DNA of 8,526 nt. Origin: Actinomycetota bacterium. Its GTDB lineage: Bacteria > Actinomycetota > Actinomycetes > Mycobacteriales > Jatrophihabitantaceae. Below, in pieces: positions 1 to 6,484 of the stretch. The position numbers and the translations under genes were made by a program. Below the pieces are notes generated by a model. It saw only the letters and a list, made by a program, of their open reading frames with translations. It did not search any database and was not told where the DNA came from. The number at the start of each line of letters is the position of its first letter. Position 1 is the first letter of the stretch. Location: contig JAFAWL010000237.1 of the NCBI GenBank assembly GCA_019241805.1, positions 1 to 8,526 of the forward strand, read 5' to 3'.

Positions 1-1319
1 TCGACGGGGTCAACCAGTTCTGAATAGGCAGGCGCCAGCTCCATACCGCCGATTACGAGGTCCCAAGCCTCGGCCAGACGCGGATCGTCCCGGTGCGGTC
101 GGGCCAACGGCCGCACCGAAACCGGGTAGTCACTGACGAACGTCGGCTGCACCAGCGTGTGTTCAACCAGCTTTTCGTAGAGCTCCAGCACGATCTGTCC
201 GGCGTCCCACTCCGGTCGGAGCGCCACCCCGTGCGCGGCCGCGAGCTGACGCAGCCGCCCGGAATCGGTATCGGGCGTCAGCAACTCGCCGACCGCCGTC
301 GAGACCAACTCGTGCACCGGAGCGACCCGCCATTCACCGGACAGGTCCACCTCGACGCCGTCGGGTGTGACCGGCACCTCGACATCAGTGGCCCGCGCCG
401 CGTCGAGCACCAACGCCCGCGTCAAATCCATCATCGTGAAGTAATCGCCGTAGGACTCGTACGCCTCCAGCAAGGTGTACTCCGGCGAGTGGGTCGAGTC
501 GACGCCCTCATTACGAAAGGCGGGCCCGATCTCGTACACCCGCTCGATGCCGCCCACTATGCAGCGTTTGAGGTAGAGCTCGGTGGCGATGCGCAGCGAC
601 ATGTCGAGATCAAAGGCGTTCAGGTGCGTGTGGAAGGGCCGCGCCGCGGCGCCGCCATGAACCACCTGCAGGATCGGCGTCTCGACCTCGACGTAGCCGC
701 GTTCATGAAACGTTTCGCGCAACGATCGCAGCACCGTCGCCCGCAGCCGAACCATCTCGCGTGCCTCCGGCCGCACGATGAGATCGACGTAGCGCTGGCG
801 TATCCGGGTTTCCTCCGACAACGGCTTGTGCGCAACCGGCAGAGGTCGCAGCGCTTTGCCCGCGAGCTGCCAGCGCGAGGCCAGCACCGAGAGCTCGCCC
901 CGCTTGGAGGAGATCACTTCTCCTTCGGCGAAGACGATGTCGCCGAGGTCGACGTCGGATTTCCAGGCCGCCAGCGACTCGGGCCCGACGCGATCCAACG
1001 ACAACATCAGCTGGAGTTCCGCGTCGCCGTCGCGAATGGTCGCGAAGCAGAGCTTGCCGCTGTTGCGCACCAGGATGACCCGACCCGCCACTCCGACCGT
1101 TGCGCCGGTGAAGGTATCGGCCTCCAGGTCGGGGAACGCTTCACGGACCTGCGCCAACGCGTGGGTCCGCGCGACGCCGACCGGGAAGGGATGAGTCTTG
1201 CGGTCCGCGGCCAGCCGGTCGTACTTCTCCCGACGGATCCGCAGCTGTTCCGGCAGCTCGTCGCCGGAATCAAGGTGTGGGCTGCCGGGGGCGGCGGGTG
1301 GCTCGACGGTACTGCTCAC
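1..1319 (-). CDS. lysS: Lysyl-tRNA synthetase, class II (3' end outside window)
   Basis: Cytoplasmic enzyme that charges tRNA-Lys with lysine using ATP. The window shows 439 residues; the family is about 500 long, so roughly 60 C-terminal residues, including class II motif 3, lie beyond the left edge. Visible parts in order: a variable N-terminal extension rich in Pro/Glu; an OB-fold anticodon-binding domain (about residues 55-150, with VGVAGRVILVRNSGKLCF); motif 1 (LRETFHERGYVEVETPIL); then the catalytic core with motif 2, FRNEGVDSTHSPEYTLLE, from F268. The segment GGMELAPAYSELVDPV at the edge is the family's conserved lead-in to motif 3. The GTG start at 1319 is firm: an in-frame TAA (1331-1329) lies four codons upstream, and AAGG (1330-1327) sits 7 bases before it. 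It follows coaX by 123 bases, so it may be read through or have its own promoter; I could not identify one. Identity is certain; only completeness is limited. Confidence 0.97.
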   Translation of the reverse strand, partial: MSSTVEPPAAPGSPHLDSGDELPEQLRIRREKYDRLAADRKTHPFPVGVARTHALAQVREAFPDLEADTFTGATVGVAGRVILVRNSGKLCFATIRDGDAELQLMLSLDRVGPESLAAWKSDVDLGDIVFAEGEVISSKRGELSVLASRWQLAGKALRPLPVAHKPLSEETRIRQRYVDLIVRPEAREMVRLRATVLRSLRETFHERGYVEVETPILQVVHGGAAARPFHTHLNAFDLDMSLRIATELYLKRCIVGGIERVYEIGPAFRNEGVDSTHSPEYTLLEAYESYGDYFTMMDLTRALVLDAARATDVEVPVTPDGVEVDLSGEWRVAPVHELVSTAVGELLTPDTDSGRLRQLAAAHGVALRPEWDAGQIVLELYEKLVEHTLVQPTFVSDYPVSVRPLARPHRDDPRLAEAWDLVIGGMELAPAYSELVDPV

Positions 1320-1325
1320 GGACCG

Positions 1326-1330
1326 ACCTT
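1326..1330 (-). promoter_or_regulatory. Ribosome binding site of lysS
   Basis: On the minus strand AAGGT lies just before the GTG start at 1319, with the AAGG core 7 bases from the start codon. Because the in-frame TAA overlaps this site (1331-1329), no longer N-terminus is possible, and this site fixes the start. The same bases read as TAAGGT, which fits the loose actinobacterial -10 pattern TAnnnT, but no -35 partner is visible. Confidence 0.6.
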
Positions 1331-1356
1331 ATCGGGGCTTGAGAACCTCATCGTCG

Positions 1357-1373
1357 ATCGAGGAAACCTCGAT
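1357..1373. repeat. Perfect 7-bp inverted repeat upstream of lysS
   Basis: ATCGAGG, a 3-base AAA spacer, then CCTCGAT. In RNA from the minus strand it would form a tight 7-bp hairpin in the leader between coaX and lysS, about 38 bases before the lysS start. There is no T-run after it on the minus strand, so it is not a classic terminator. It could be an RNA hairpin, an operator or chance; the sequence alone does not decide. Confidence 0.35.
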
Positions 1374-1400
1374 GGCCGGGCCGCGAGCAGGTCGCCGATC

Positions 1401-1415
1401 CCGCCCTTTCGGCGG
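1401..1415 (-). terminator. Possible hairpin terminator after coaX
   Basis: CCGCC and GGCGG form a 5-bp GC-only stem around a 5-base loop, 28 bases downstream of the coaX stop. Short outer arms, CGAC at 1418-1421 and GTCG at 1391-1394, could extend it with internal loops. No U-tract follows. Actinobacterial terminators often lack one, so it may attenuate transcription from coaX into lysS. In so GC-rich a sequence such stems also arise by chance, so this is a weak call. Confidence 0.28.
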
Positions 1416-1442
1416 TCCGACTTTGAGCCGAGCGCGGACAGC

Positions 1443-2207
1443 TCAGGAGTTCCGTTCGAAGATCAGCCGTAGGCCGAGCAGGGTCAGATCGGGCTCGTGC
1501 CGAGTCAACGTCTCACTGATCTCGATGATCAACGGCGCCAGCCCGCCGGTGGCGATCACGGTGACCGAGTCGGGATCGTTGGGCGCGAGTTCGGCCCGCA
1601 GTCGTCGCACCAGCGCGTCGACCTGACCGGCGAAGCCATAGAGGATCCCTGACTGCAAGGACTCGACGGTGTTCTTGCCGATCGGCGACCGGGGTTCGAC
1701 CAGCTCGACCTTTCGCAGCTGAGCCGCGCGCGCCGCCAGCGCGTCCAGCGAGATCTCGATACCGGGCGCCAGCGCGCCGCCCAGGAAGTCGCCGCGCCCG
1801 CTGACGATGTCGAAGTTCGTCGACGTGCCGAAATCCACGACGATCGCCGGTCCCTGCGCCAGGTGGAACGCCGCGATCGTGTTGGCGATTCGATCCGATC
1901 CGACCTCCTTCGGGTTGTCGACCAGCATGCTGACGCCGGTTCGGATTCCCGGCTCGATGATGACGGTCGGCACGTCCGGGTAGTAGCGGCTCAGCATTAC
2001 CCGCAACTCGCGTAAGGCCGCCGGCACCGTCGAACAGGCCGAGATCGCGTCGACCGGGTGATCGGCCAGCAGTCCGCGGAAGGTCAAGGCCAGTTCGTCG
2101 GCCGTGTTCTGCGCATCGGTCTTGATGCGCCAGGACGCGTCGAGCTTGTCGCCCTCGTAGACGCCAAGGACGGTGTTCGTGTTGCCGATATCGATGGTGA
2201 GCAGCAC
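1443..2207 (-). CDS. coaX: Type III pantothenate kinase
   Basis: Phosphorylates pantothenate to 4'-phosphopantothenate with ATP, the first step of CoA synthesis. Type III enzymes belong to the ASKHA fold and are usually feedback-insensitive to CoA. The protein has 254 residues, the normal family length. Seen in the sequence: the N-terminal phosphate-binding motif DIGNTN (residues 6-11), the pantothenate/dimer motif ending in GSDRIANT (103-110, with the expected catalytic Asp at D105), the second nucleotide motif DFGTSTNFD (125-133), and TGGLAPLI (220-227). The start is GTG at 2207, with AAGGA (2218-2214) 6 bases upstream; the strand opens directly into LLTIDIGNTN, as expected for the first beta strand. 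It lies 28 bases after the nadC stop, so it is probably the fifth gene of the same operon. It acts two steps after PanC in the same pathway, which fits the clustering. Confidence 0.97.
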   Translation of the reverse strand: MLLTIDIGNTNTVLGVYEGDKLDASWRIKTDAQNTADELALTFRGLLADHPVDAISACSTVPAALRELRVMLSRYYPDVPTVIIEPGIRTGVSMLVDNPKEVGSDRIANTIAAFHLAQGPAIVVDFGTSTNFDIVSGRGDFLGGALAPGIEISLDALAARAAQLRKVELVEPRSPIGKNTVESLQSGILYGFAGQVDALVRRLRAELAPNDPDSVTVIATGGLAPLIIEISETLTRHEPDLTLLGLRLIFERNS

Positions 2208-2213
2208 CGAGGA

Positions 2214-2218
2214 TCCTT
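2214..2218 (-). promoter_or_regulatory. Ribosome binding site of coaX
   Basis: AAGGA on the minus strand, 6 bases before the GTG at 2207, inside the short nadC-coaX gap; a second AGGA-like stretch lies a few bases further upstream. It supports the GTG start over any internal start, and it means coaX is translated independently rather than by stop/start overlap as nadB and nadC are. Confidence 0.6.
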
Positions 2219-2235
2219 TTCCTGAGGACTATCGA

Positions 2236-3108
2236 CTAGAGATCCAAGCCAATGTCGAGCACACGAGCCGAATGCGTCAACGCCCCCACCGACAGGTAGT
2301 CGACGCCCGTGGCGGCGACCTGGTGCGCCCGGTCCAACGTGAGTCCGCCCGACGCTTCCAGACGGGCGCCGTGATCATGGCCGTAGCCAACCGCGGCCGT
2401 CATGTCCTCGACCGACATGTTGTCGAGCAGGATCAGATCAGCACCCGCGTCGATCACCGCCCGGGCCTGGGCGAGCGTGTCGACCTCGATCTCCAGCGGC
2501 AGCTGCGGATGGGCCGCGCGGACGAGCGCGAACGCCTCGACGACGCCACCGGCCGCGCTCACGTGGTTGTCCTTGACCAGCGCGGCGTCCGACAACGACA
2601 TCCGGTGGTTGACCCCGCCACCGCAGCGCACGGCGTACTTCTGCAGCGCCCGCAGTCCGGGCAGCGTCTTTCGGGTGTCACGCAGCAACGCCCCGGTGTC
2701 CTCGATGGCATCCACCCACTGCCGCGTCACCGTCGCAATGCCGGACAGATGGCCGAGCAGGTTCAACGCGGTGCGTTCGGCGGTGAGCAGATCACGGATC
2801 GGTCCGCGCACGGTGGCCAGCACCTCGCCCGACTCCACGCGGGCCCCGTCGAGGGTGCCGTATTCGAATCGCAGCCGGCCCGAGCTGACCGCGTCGAAGA
2901 CCCAGGCGGCCACGGGCAGTCCCGCGACTACGCCGCAGACGCGCGCAACCAGATCACCCGACCCCGTCAAGTTCGCCGGCACTGTCGCGGTCGTCGTGAC
3001 GTCACCGGCACTGCCGAGGTCCTCCTCGAGCGCACGCTCGACAAGCTGCTGAACCTCTGGGGCCGACAGGCCGGCTTGCTCCACGGCCGCACGAACAGGC
3101 GCGCTCAT
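2236..3108 (-). CDS. nadC: Nicotinate-nucleotide pyrophosphorylase (quinolinate phosphoribosyltransferase)
   Basis: Converts quinolinate and PRPP to nicotinate mononucleotide, CO2 and pyrophosphate, the step that links de novo quinolinate to NAD. The 290 residues match the family length (about 280-300). Motifs in order: EEDLGSAGDVTT (28-39), ERTALNLLGHLSGIAT (111-126), DTRKTLPGLR (144-153), QKYAVRCGGGVNHRMSL (156-172), KDNH (179-182), EIEVD (206-210), LLDN (227-230), EASGG (251-255) and the phosphate-binding SVGALTHS (273-280). The conserved Arg, Lys and His residues of the quinolinate and PRPP sites all look intact. The ATG at 3108 overlaps the nadB TGA as ATGA, with GGAG (3120-3117) 8 bases upstream, so translation is likely coupled to nadB. 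Soluble, cytoplasmic. nadA, the quinolinate synthase that supplies its substrate, is not in the window. Confidence 0.97.
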   Translation of the reverse strand: MSAPVRAAVEQAGLSAPEVQQLVERALEEDLGSAGDVTTTATVPANLTGSGDLVARVCGVVAGLPVAAWVFDAVSSGRLRFEYGTLDGARVESGEVLATVRGPIRDLLTAERTALNLLGHLSGIATVTRQWVDAIEDTGALLRDTRKTLPGLRALQKYAVRCGGGVNHRMSLSDAALVKDNHVSAAGGVVEAFALVRAAHPQLPLEIEVDTLAQARAVIDAGADLILLDNMSVEDMTAAVGYGHDHGARLEASGGLTLDRAHQVAATGVDYLSVGALTHSARVLDIGLDL

Positions 3109-4733
3109 CGGTGCAACTCCGGGACGAGCCTGCCGTCCGGAGTGAGGACGGTGTCGATGTGTCCCTGCCAGTGCTCGTCGTCCGTGCGGGGATAGTCACT
3201 TCGCCAGTGCGAGCCGCGTGTCTCCTCGCGAAGGTGAGCGGCAGCGACCAGTGCACTCGCCACCGTGATCACGTTGGTTGTCTCCCAGTTCTCGGTTTCG
3301 CCCTGCGCAGCAGGGGAGTCCATGATGTCGGCCAGCTCGCGCGCGGCGGCATCCAGGCCCTTCTCTTCGCGCAACACTCCGGCATGCCGCGCCATCAGCG
3401 CCTGCACACGAGCACGCTGCCCGTGATCGATCGCACCACCGACCCGGGCGCGTTCGTCCAGCGGAACGGGTGGCACCGTACCGCGCGCCACGACGTGCTC
3501 CGCGATGCGGCGACCGAAGACGAGACCCTCGAGCAGCGAGTTGGACGCGAGCCGGTTGGCTCCGTGCACGCCGGTGCACGCCGCCTCCCCACACGCGTAC
3601 AGACCCGGGACGTCCGAGGCGCCGTTCAGGTCGGTGCGAATACCGCCCGACGCGTAGTGCGCGGCCGGTACGACGGGAATCAGATCACGCACCGGGTCGA
3701 TGCCGTGCGACAGCAACGTGGCGTAGATCGTCGGGAATCGAACCCGCCATTTCTCGGCGCCGAACGCACGGGCGTCGAGCCACACGTGCCCCGCACCGCT
3801 CTCGTCCATGCGTCGGCGGATCGCCTTGGCGACGACGTCGCGCGGCGCCAGGTCGGCGAGCTCGTGCTGCCCGAGCATGAACCGGTTGCCGTCGTCGTCG
3901 ACGAGAAAGGCGCCCTCACCGCGCACGGCCTCGCTCACCAGCGGCTGCTGGCCCAGGGAGCGAGCACCGAGGTAGGCGACGGTCGGATGGAATTGGACGA
4001 ACTCCAGGTCCCGGACGGTGGCGCCGGCCCGCAGCGCCGCGGCCACGCCGTCACCGGTCGACACGCTCGGATTCGTGGTGGCCGAATAGACCTGCCCGAT
4101 CCCGCCGGTGGCCAACACCACGACACCGGCCCGCACGGCTCCGACGCCATCGCGTTGCCCCTCCCCCATGACGTGCAGGGTGACGCCGGCGACCGCGCCG
4201 GCCGGATTCAGCAAGAGGTCCAACACCAGGGCGTGTTCGATCACCTCGATGGTTCGGGCATCGAGCACCCGCGCGACGAGCGCGCGTTCGATCTCGGCAC
4301 CGGTGGCGTCACCGCCGGCGTGCGCGATGCGGTCCTGGTGGTGGCCGCCCTCGCGAGTCAGCGACAGTTGGCCGCCGCCCGCCCGGTCGAACCGCGCGCC
4401 GATGCCGACCAGATCACGCACGGCGGCCGGCCCTTCCCGGACGAGCAGCCGCACGGCCGCCTCATCACATAGCCCGGCCCCGGCCACGATCGTGTCGGCG
4501 AAGTGGGCATCAGGCGAATCACCGGCGCCGAGCGCGGCAGCGATACCTCCCTGCGCCCAGCGGGTCGACCCGGCGGCCAGCACGTCCTTGGTCACCAGCA
4601 GCACCCGCAGCGTCGACTGCCGGGCGATCTGCAACGCCGTCGTCAACCCGGCCACCCCCGAGCCGACGATCACCACATCGGCCTCGGCGGCCCAACCAGG
4701 CGCGGGGGCAGTCAAGCGCGTCGGCAACCTCAC
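3105..4733 (-). CDS. nadB: L-aspartate oxidase
   Basis: FAD enzyme that oxidises L-aspartate to iminoaspartate, which quinolinate synthase (NadA) condenses with dihydroxyacetone phosphate. The 542 residues are typical. Seen: the FAD dinucleotide fold GSGVAGL (24-30); STRWAQGGIAAAL (56-68); the substrate loop LTREGGHHQDRIAHAGGDATG (from about 125); QFHPT (247-251); RGEGAFLV (271-278); APRDVVAKAI (296-305); the active-site VPAAHYASGG (355-364, H359); and CTGVHGANRLASNSLLEG (386-403, R394). The C-terminal helical domain has the family's WETTNVITVASALVAAA segment. These residues separate aspartate oxidase from succinate dehydrogenase flavoprotein, its close relative. The GTG start at 4733 overlaps the panC TGA as GTGA, with GAGG (4744-4741) 7 bases upstream. 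It is sandwiched between panC and nadC, which couples NAD and pantothenate synthesis in one transcript. Confidence is high; only the exact start is inferred. Confidence 0.97.
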   Translation of the reverse strand: MRLPTRLTAPAPGWAAEADVVIVGSGVAGLTTALQIARQSTLRVLLVTKDVLAAGSTRWAQGGIAAALGAGDSPDAHFADTIVAGAGLCDEAAVRLLVREGPAAVRDLVGIGARFDRAGGGQLSLTREGGHHQDRIAHAGGDATGAEIERALVARVLDARTIEVIEHALVLDLLLNPAGAVAGVTLHVMGEGQRDGVGAVRAGVVVLATGGIGQVYSATTNPSVSTGDGVAAALRAGATVRDLEFVQFHPTVAYLGARSLGQQPLVSEAVRGEGAFLVDDDGNRFMLGQHELADLAPRDVVAKAIRRRMDESGAGHVWLDARAFGAEKWRVRFPTIYATLLSHGIDPVRDLIPVVPAAHYASGGIRTDLNGASDVPGLYACGEAACTGVHGANRLASNSLLEGLVFGRRIAEHVVARGTVPPVPLDERARVGGAIDHGQRARVQALMARHAGVLREEKGLDAAARELADIMDSPAAQGETENWETTNVITVASALVAAAHLREETRGSHWRSDYPRTDDEHWQGHIDTVLTPDGRLVPELHR

Positions 4734-5539
4734 GGCGCCACCTCGACGTTGTCGAGCAACCGCGGGCTGCCGACCCGGGCGGCGACCAACAATCGAGCCG
4801 GTTCTCCGTCGATCACGGGCCCCAGGTCGGCGCCGCGCAACTCGAGGTAGTCCGGCACGATGCCGAACTCGTCGAGCACCGCACGCGCCGTCCCGACCGC
4901 CTGCGGCCGGTCGGCCGCGCCGGCGAACAGCGCCCGCGAAATGCCCACGGCCCGTTGCCTCTCGACCGCGTCGAGGTAGACGTTGCGGCTGGACAGGGCC
5001 AGCCCGTCTACCTCACGCACGGTCGGTACCCCGATCACATCTGCCCCGAGGTCGAGGTCGAGCGACATCCGACGGACGAGCGCCAATTGCTGATAGTCCT
5101 TCTCCCCGAAGTAGGTCCGGGTCGGGCGGATCAGGTTGAAGAACTTCGCCACCACGGTGAGCACACCGGCGAAGTGGCCCGGTCGGGCCGCGCCTTCCAG
5201 TTCGTTTCCCAACGGGCCCGGCGCGACCGTGACCCGAGGGTCGCCGGCTGCGTAGACGTCCTGGACGCCCGGCGTCCACACCAGATCCGCGCCGGCCTGC
5301 TCACACACGGCCAGGTCGGCCTCGATAGGACGCGGATAGCGCGAGAGGTCCTCGGTCGGACCGAACTGCGTCGGGTTCACGAAGATCGAGACCACGACCT
5401 GGCGGTTGCCGGCTCGGGCTCGATCGAGCAGTGCGCGGTGGCCTGCGTGCAAGGCCCCCATGGTGGCGACGTAACCGATGTCGCCGCTGAGTTGCCCACG
5501 AGCGGCGGTGAGTTCGGCCCGGCTGGTCACGACCTCCAC
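4730..5539 (-). CDS. panC: Pantothenate synthetase (pantoate--beta-alanine ligase)
   Basis: Joins pantoate and beta-alanine with ATP, through a pantoyl-adenylate, to make pantothenate (vitamin B5). The 269 residues are slightly short but complete. Seen: TMGALHAGH (26-34), the HxGH nucleotide motif with H31 and H34; VVVSIFVNPTQF (48-59); the pantoate site around GHFAGVLTVVAKFFN (121-135); FGEKDYQQ (144-151); and REVDGLALSSRN (175-186), the KMSKS-like loop. All catalytic motifs are present. Two starts are possible: GTG at 5539, with GGAGG 4 bases upstream and a 13-base overlap with the preceding gene, or GTG at 5530, which would give a GTGA overlap like those of nadB and nadC but would lose three residues and have a poorly spaced site. 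I chose 5539 because actinobacterial PanC proteins commonly begin MEVV/MEIV. panB and panD are not adjacent, so pantoate and beta-alanine must be made from genes elsewhere. Confidence 0.96.
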   Translation of the reverse strand: MEVVTSRAELTAARGQLSGDIGYVATMGALHAGHRALLDRARAGNRQVVVSIFVNPTQFGPTEDLSRYPRPIEADLAVCEQAGADLVWTPGVQDVYAAGDPRVTVAPGPLGNELEGAARPGHFAGVLTVVAKFFNLIRPTRTYFGEKDYQQLALVRRMSLDLDLGADVIGVPTVREVDGLALSSRNVYLDAVERQRAVGISRALFAGAADRPQAVGTARAVLDEFGIVPDYLELRGADLGPVIDGEPARLLVAARVGSPRLLDNVEVAP

Positions 5540-6414
5540 GCGGCCTCCAGGGCGTCGATGACCGCGGCGTAGCTCGTCGCGGAGAGGCGGCCGCTGTTGC
5601 GGGCCCGTTCAGCGGTCCGTCGGGCCATCGCAACGTAGGCCGCCAGTTGGGCCGGCGCCCGCTCGCGCAACACAGCCACGTGGGCGGCGACGGTCGCGAC
5701 ATCGCCGCGCGAGACCGGTCCCGTCAGCGCGGCGTCCCCGAGCCGAAGGACGTTGTCGAGCGACGCCGAAACCAGTGGCGCGAGCAGCTCGGCCGGGCGC
5801 TCGACCCCGGCGTGGTCGAGCAACTCGAGCGCGTCGTTGATCAATGTGACCAGATGGTTCGAGCCGATCGACAAGGCCGCGTGATATAGCGGCCGAGCGG
5901 ATTCGGGAACCCACACAGGCTCGCCACCGATCTCGACGACCAAGGCTTCGGCCACCGGGCGCAGCTGCTCGTCGGCGGTGACGCCGAACACGGCGCCGGT
6001 GAGCCGATCGAGGTCCTCGGGGCGACCCGCGAAGGTCATGGCCGGATGCAGGGCCAGGCCAATCACGCCCAGGGTTGTGGCCGGGGCCAGGACCGACACC
6101 CCATGGGCGCCAGACGTATGGGCCAGGATCTGCCCGGGCCGCCAGATGTCGGTGGCGGCGAGCCCGGCCACGAGCGGGCCCAACTCGGCGTCCGGCACGG
6201 CGAGCAGCACGAAGTCGGCCGCGTTGGCCACTTCATCCGGCGGACGGATCGGGACGCCGGGCAACATACGTTCGGCGCGGCGGCGCGATTGCTGCGATAC
6301 GGCGCTCGCGGCGACCACGTGATGGCCCGCGCGCCCCAGGGCGGCGCCGAGCACAGAGCCCACCCGCCCGGTGCCGATAACGCCGACCTGCAGCCGCACA
6401 CGGGGCGCTGCCAT
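5527..6414 (-). CDS. Rossmann-like / DUF2520 NAD(P)-binding protein
   Basis: Predicted soluble oxidoreductase of unproven substrate, 295 residues. The N-terminal domain opens with VGVIGTGRVGSVLGAAL (from residue 10), a clean GxGxxG (G14, G16, G19) dinucleotide fold; the acidic residue expected at the end of beta 2 for NAD is replaced by AASAVSQQSRRR (35-46), whose basic run suggests NADP instead. Then come LLAVPDAELGPL (70-81) and LHPAMTF (122-128 region). The C-terminal helical half carries LYHAALSIGSNHLVTL (from 176) and TGPVSRGD (231-238), the hallmark of the DUF2520 half. The family resembles pyrroline-5-carboxylate or ketopantoate reductases in layout, but I know of no assigned reaction. 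ATG at 6414 is preferred over longer forms: AGGAG lies 9 bases upstream and family proteins start just before the Rossmann strand. It heads the operon and overlaps panC by 13 bases; it is the likely orthologue of Mycobacterium Rv3603c (from memory). Confidence 0.88.
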   Translation of the reverse strand: MAAPRVRLQVGVIGTGRVGSVLGAALGRAGHHVVAASAVSQQSRRRAERMLPGVPIRPPDEVANAADFVLLAVPDAELGPLVAGLAATDIWRPGQILAHTSGAHGVSVLAPATTLGVIGLALHPAMTFAGRPEDLDRLTGAVFGVTADEQLRPVAEALVVEIGGEPVWVPESARPLYHAALSIGSNHLVTLINDALELLDHAGVERPAELLAPLVSASLDNVLRLGDAALTGPVSRGDVATVAAHVAVLRERAPAQLAAYVAMARRTAERARNSGRLSATSYAAVIDALEAAWRS

Positions 6415-6423
6415 CTGTTCGGT

Positions 6424-6429
6424 CTCCTC
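6424..6429 (-). promoter_or_regulatory. Ribosome binding site that decides the DUF2520 start
   Basis: GAGGAG on the minus strand with 9 bases before the ATG at 6414. The reading frame stays open for 66 further codons upstream, across the start of the divergent gene, but no upstream start there has as good a site or a family match, so 6414 is taken as the true start. Confidence 0.6.
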
Positions 6430-6439
6430 GACGTCGGCG

Positions 6440-6461
6440 GTCCGCGAAAGCCTACGCGGAC
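6440..6461. promoter_or_regulatory. Inverted repeat in the divergent promoter region
   Basis: GTCCGCG and CGCGGAC form a perfect 7-bp dyad around an 8-base spacer. The spacer read on the minus strand contains TAGGCT (6454-6449), which fits the actinobacterial -10 pattern TAnnnT and would put the operon's transcription start near 6442, giving a leader of about 28 bases. A dyad centred on a -10 element between two divergent genes is a plausible repressor operator. I see no convincing -35 box, and CpG-rich dyads are frequent in such DNA, so this is a candidate only. Confidence 0.35.
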
Positions 6462-6470
6462 GGCGTGAGG

Positions 6471-6476
6471 TAGCTT
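6471..6476 (+). promoter_or_regulatory. Possible -10 box for the divergent plus-strand gene
   Basis: TAGCTT fits TAnnnT and ends 8 bases before the GTG at 6485. Transcription would then begin at or next to the start codon, giving a leaderless message, which is common in actinobacteria. In agreement, no Shine-Dalgarno sequence lies at a usable distance. No -35 box is evident. Confidence 0.3.
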
Positions 6477-6484
6477 GCCCAGAC

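Noticed and set aside
1320..1442. T-box or other riboswitch before lysS
   Set aside because: The gap is short and shows no T-box sequence or specifier stem; only simple hairpins are present.
93..1472. Long plus-strand open frame of 459 codons opposite lysS
   Set aside because: Its translation is Arg/Gln/His-rich with no recognisable domain, while the opposite strand encodes an unmistakable lysyl-tRNA synthetase. Long antisense frames are expected in DNA with G/C-rich third positions.
2173..3195. Plus-strand open frame opposite nadC
   Set aside because: A shadow of nadC; nothing recognisable in its translation.
3111..4472. Plus-strand open frame of 453 codons opposite nadB
   Set aside because: A shadow of nadB with His/Arg/Gly-rich composition, no motif and no plausible start context.
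4108..5139. Plus-strand open frame spanning the nadB-panC junction
   Set aside because: Ser/Arg/Pro-rich shadow across two well-supported genes on the other strand.
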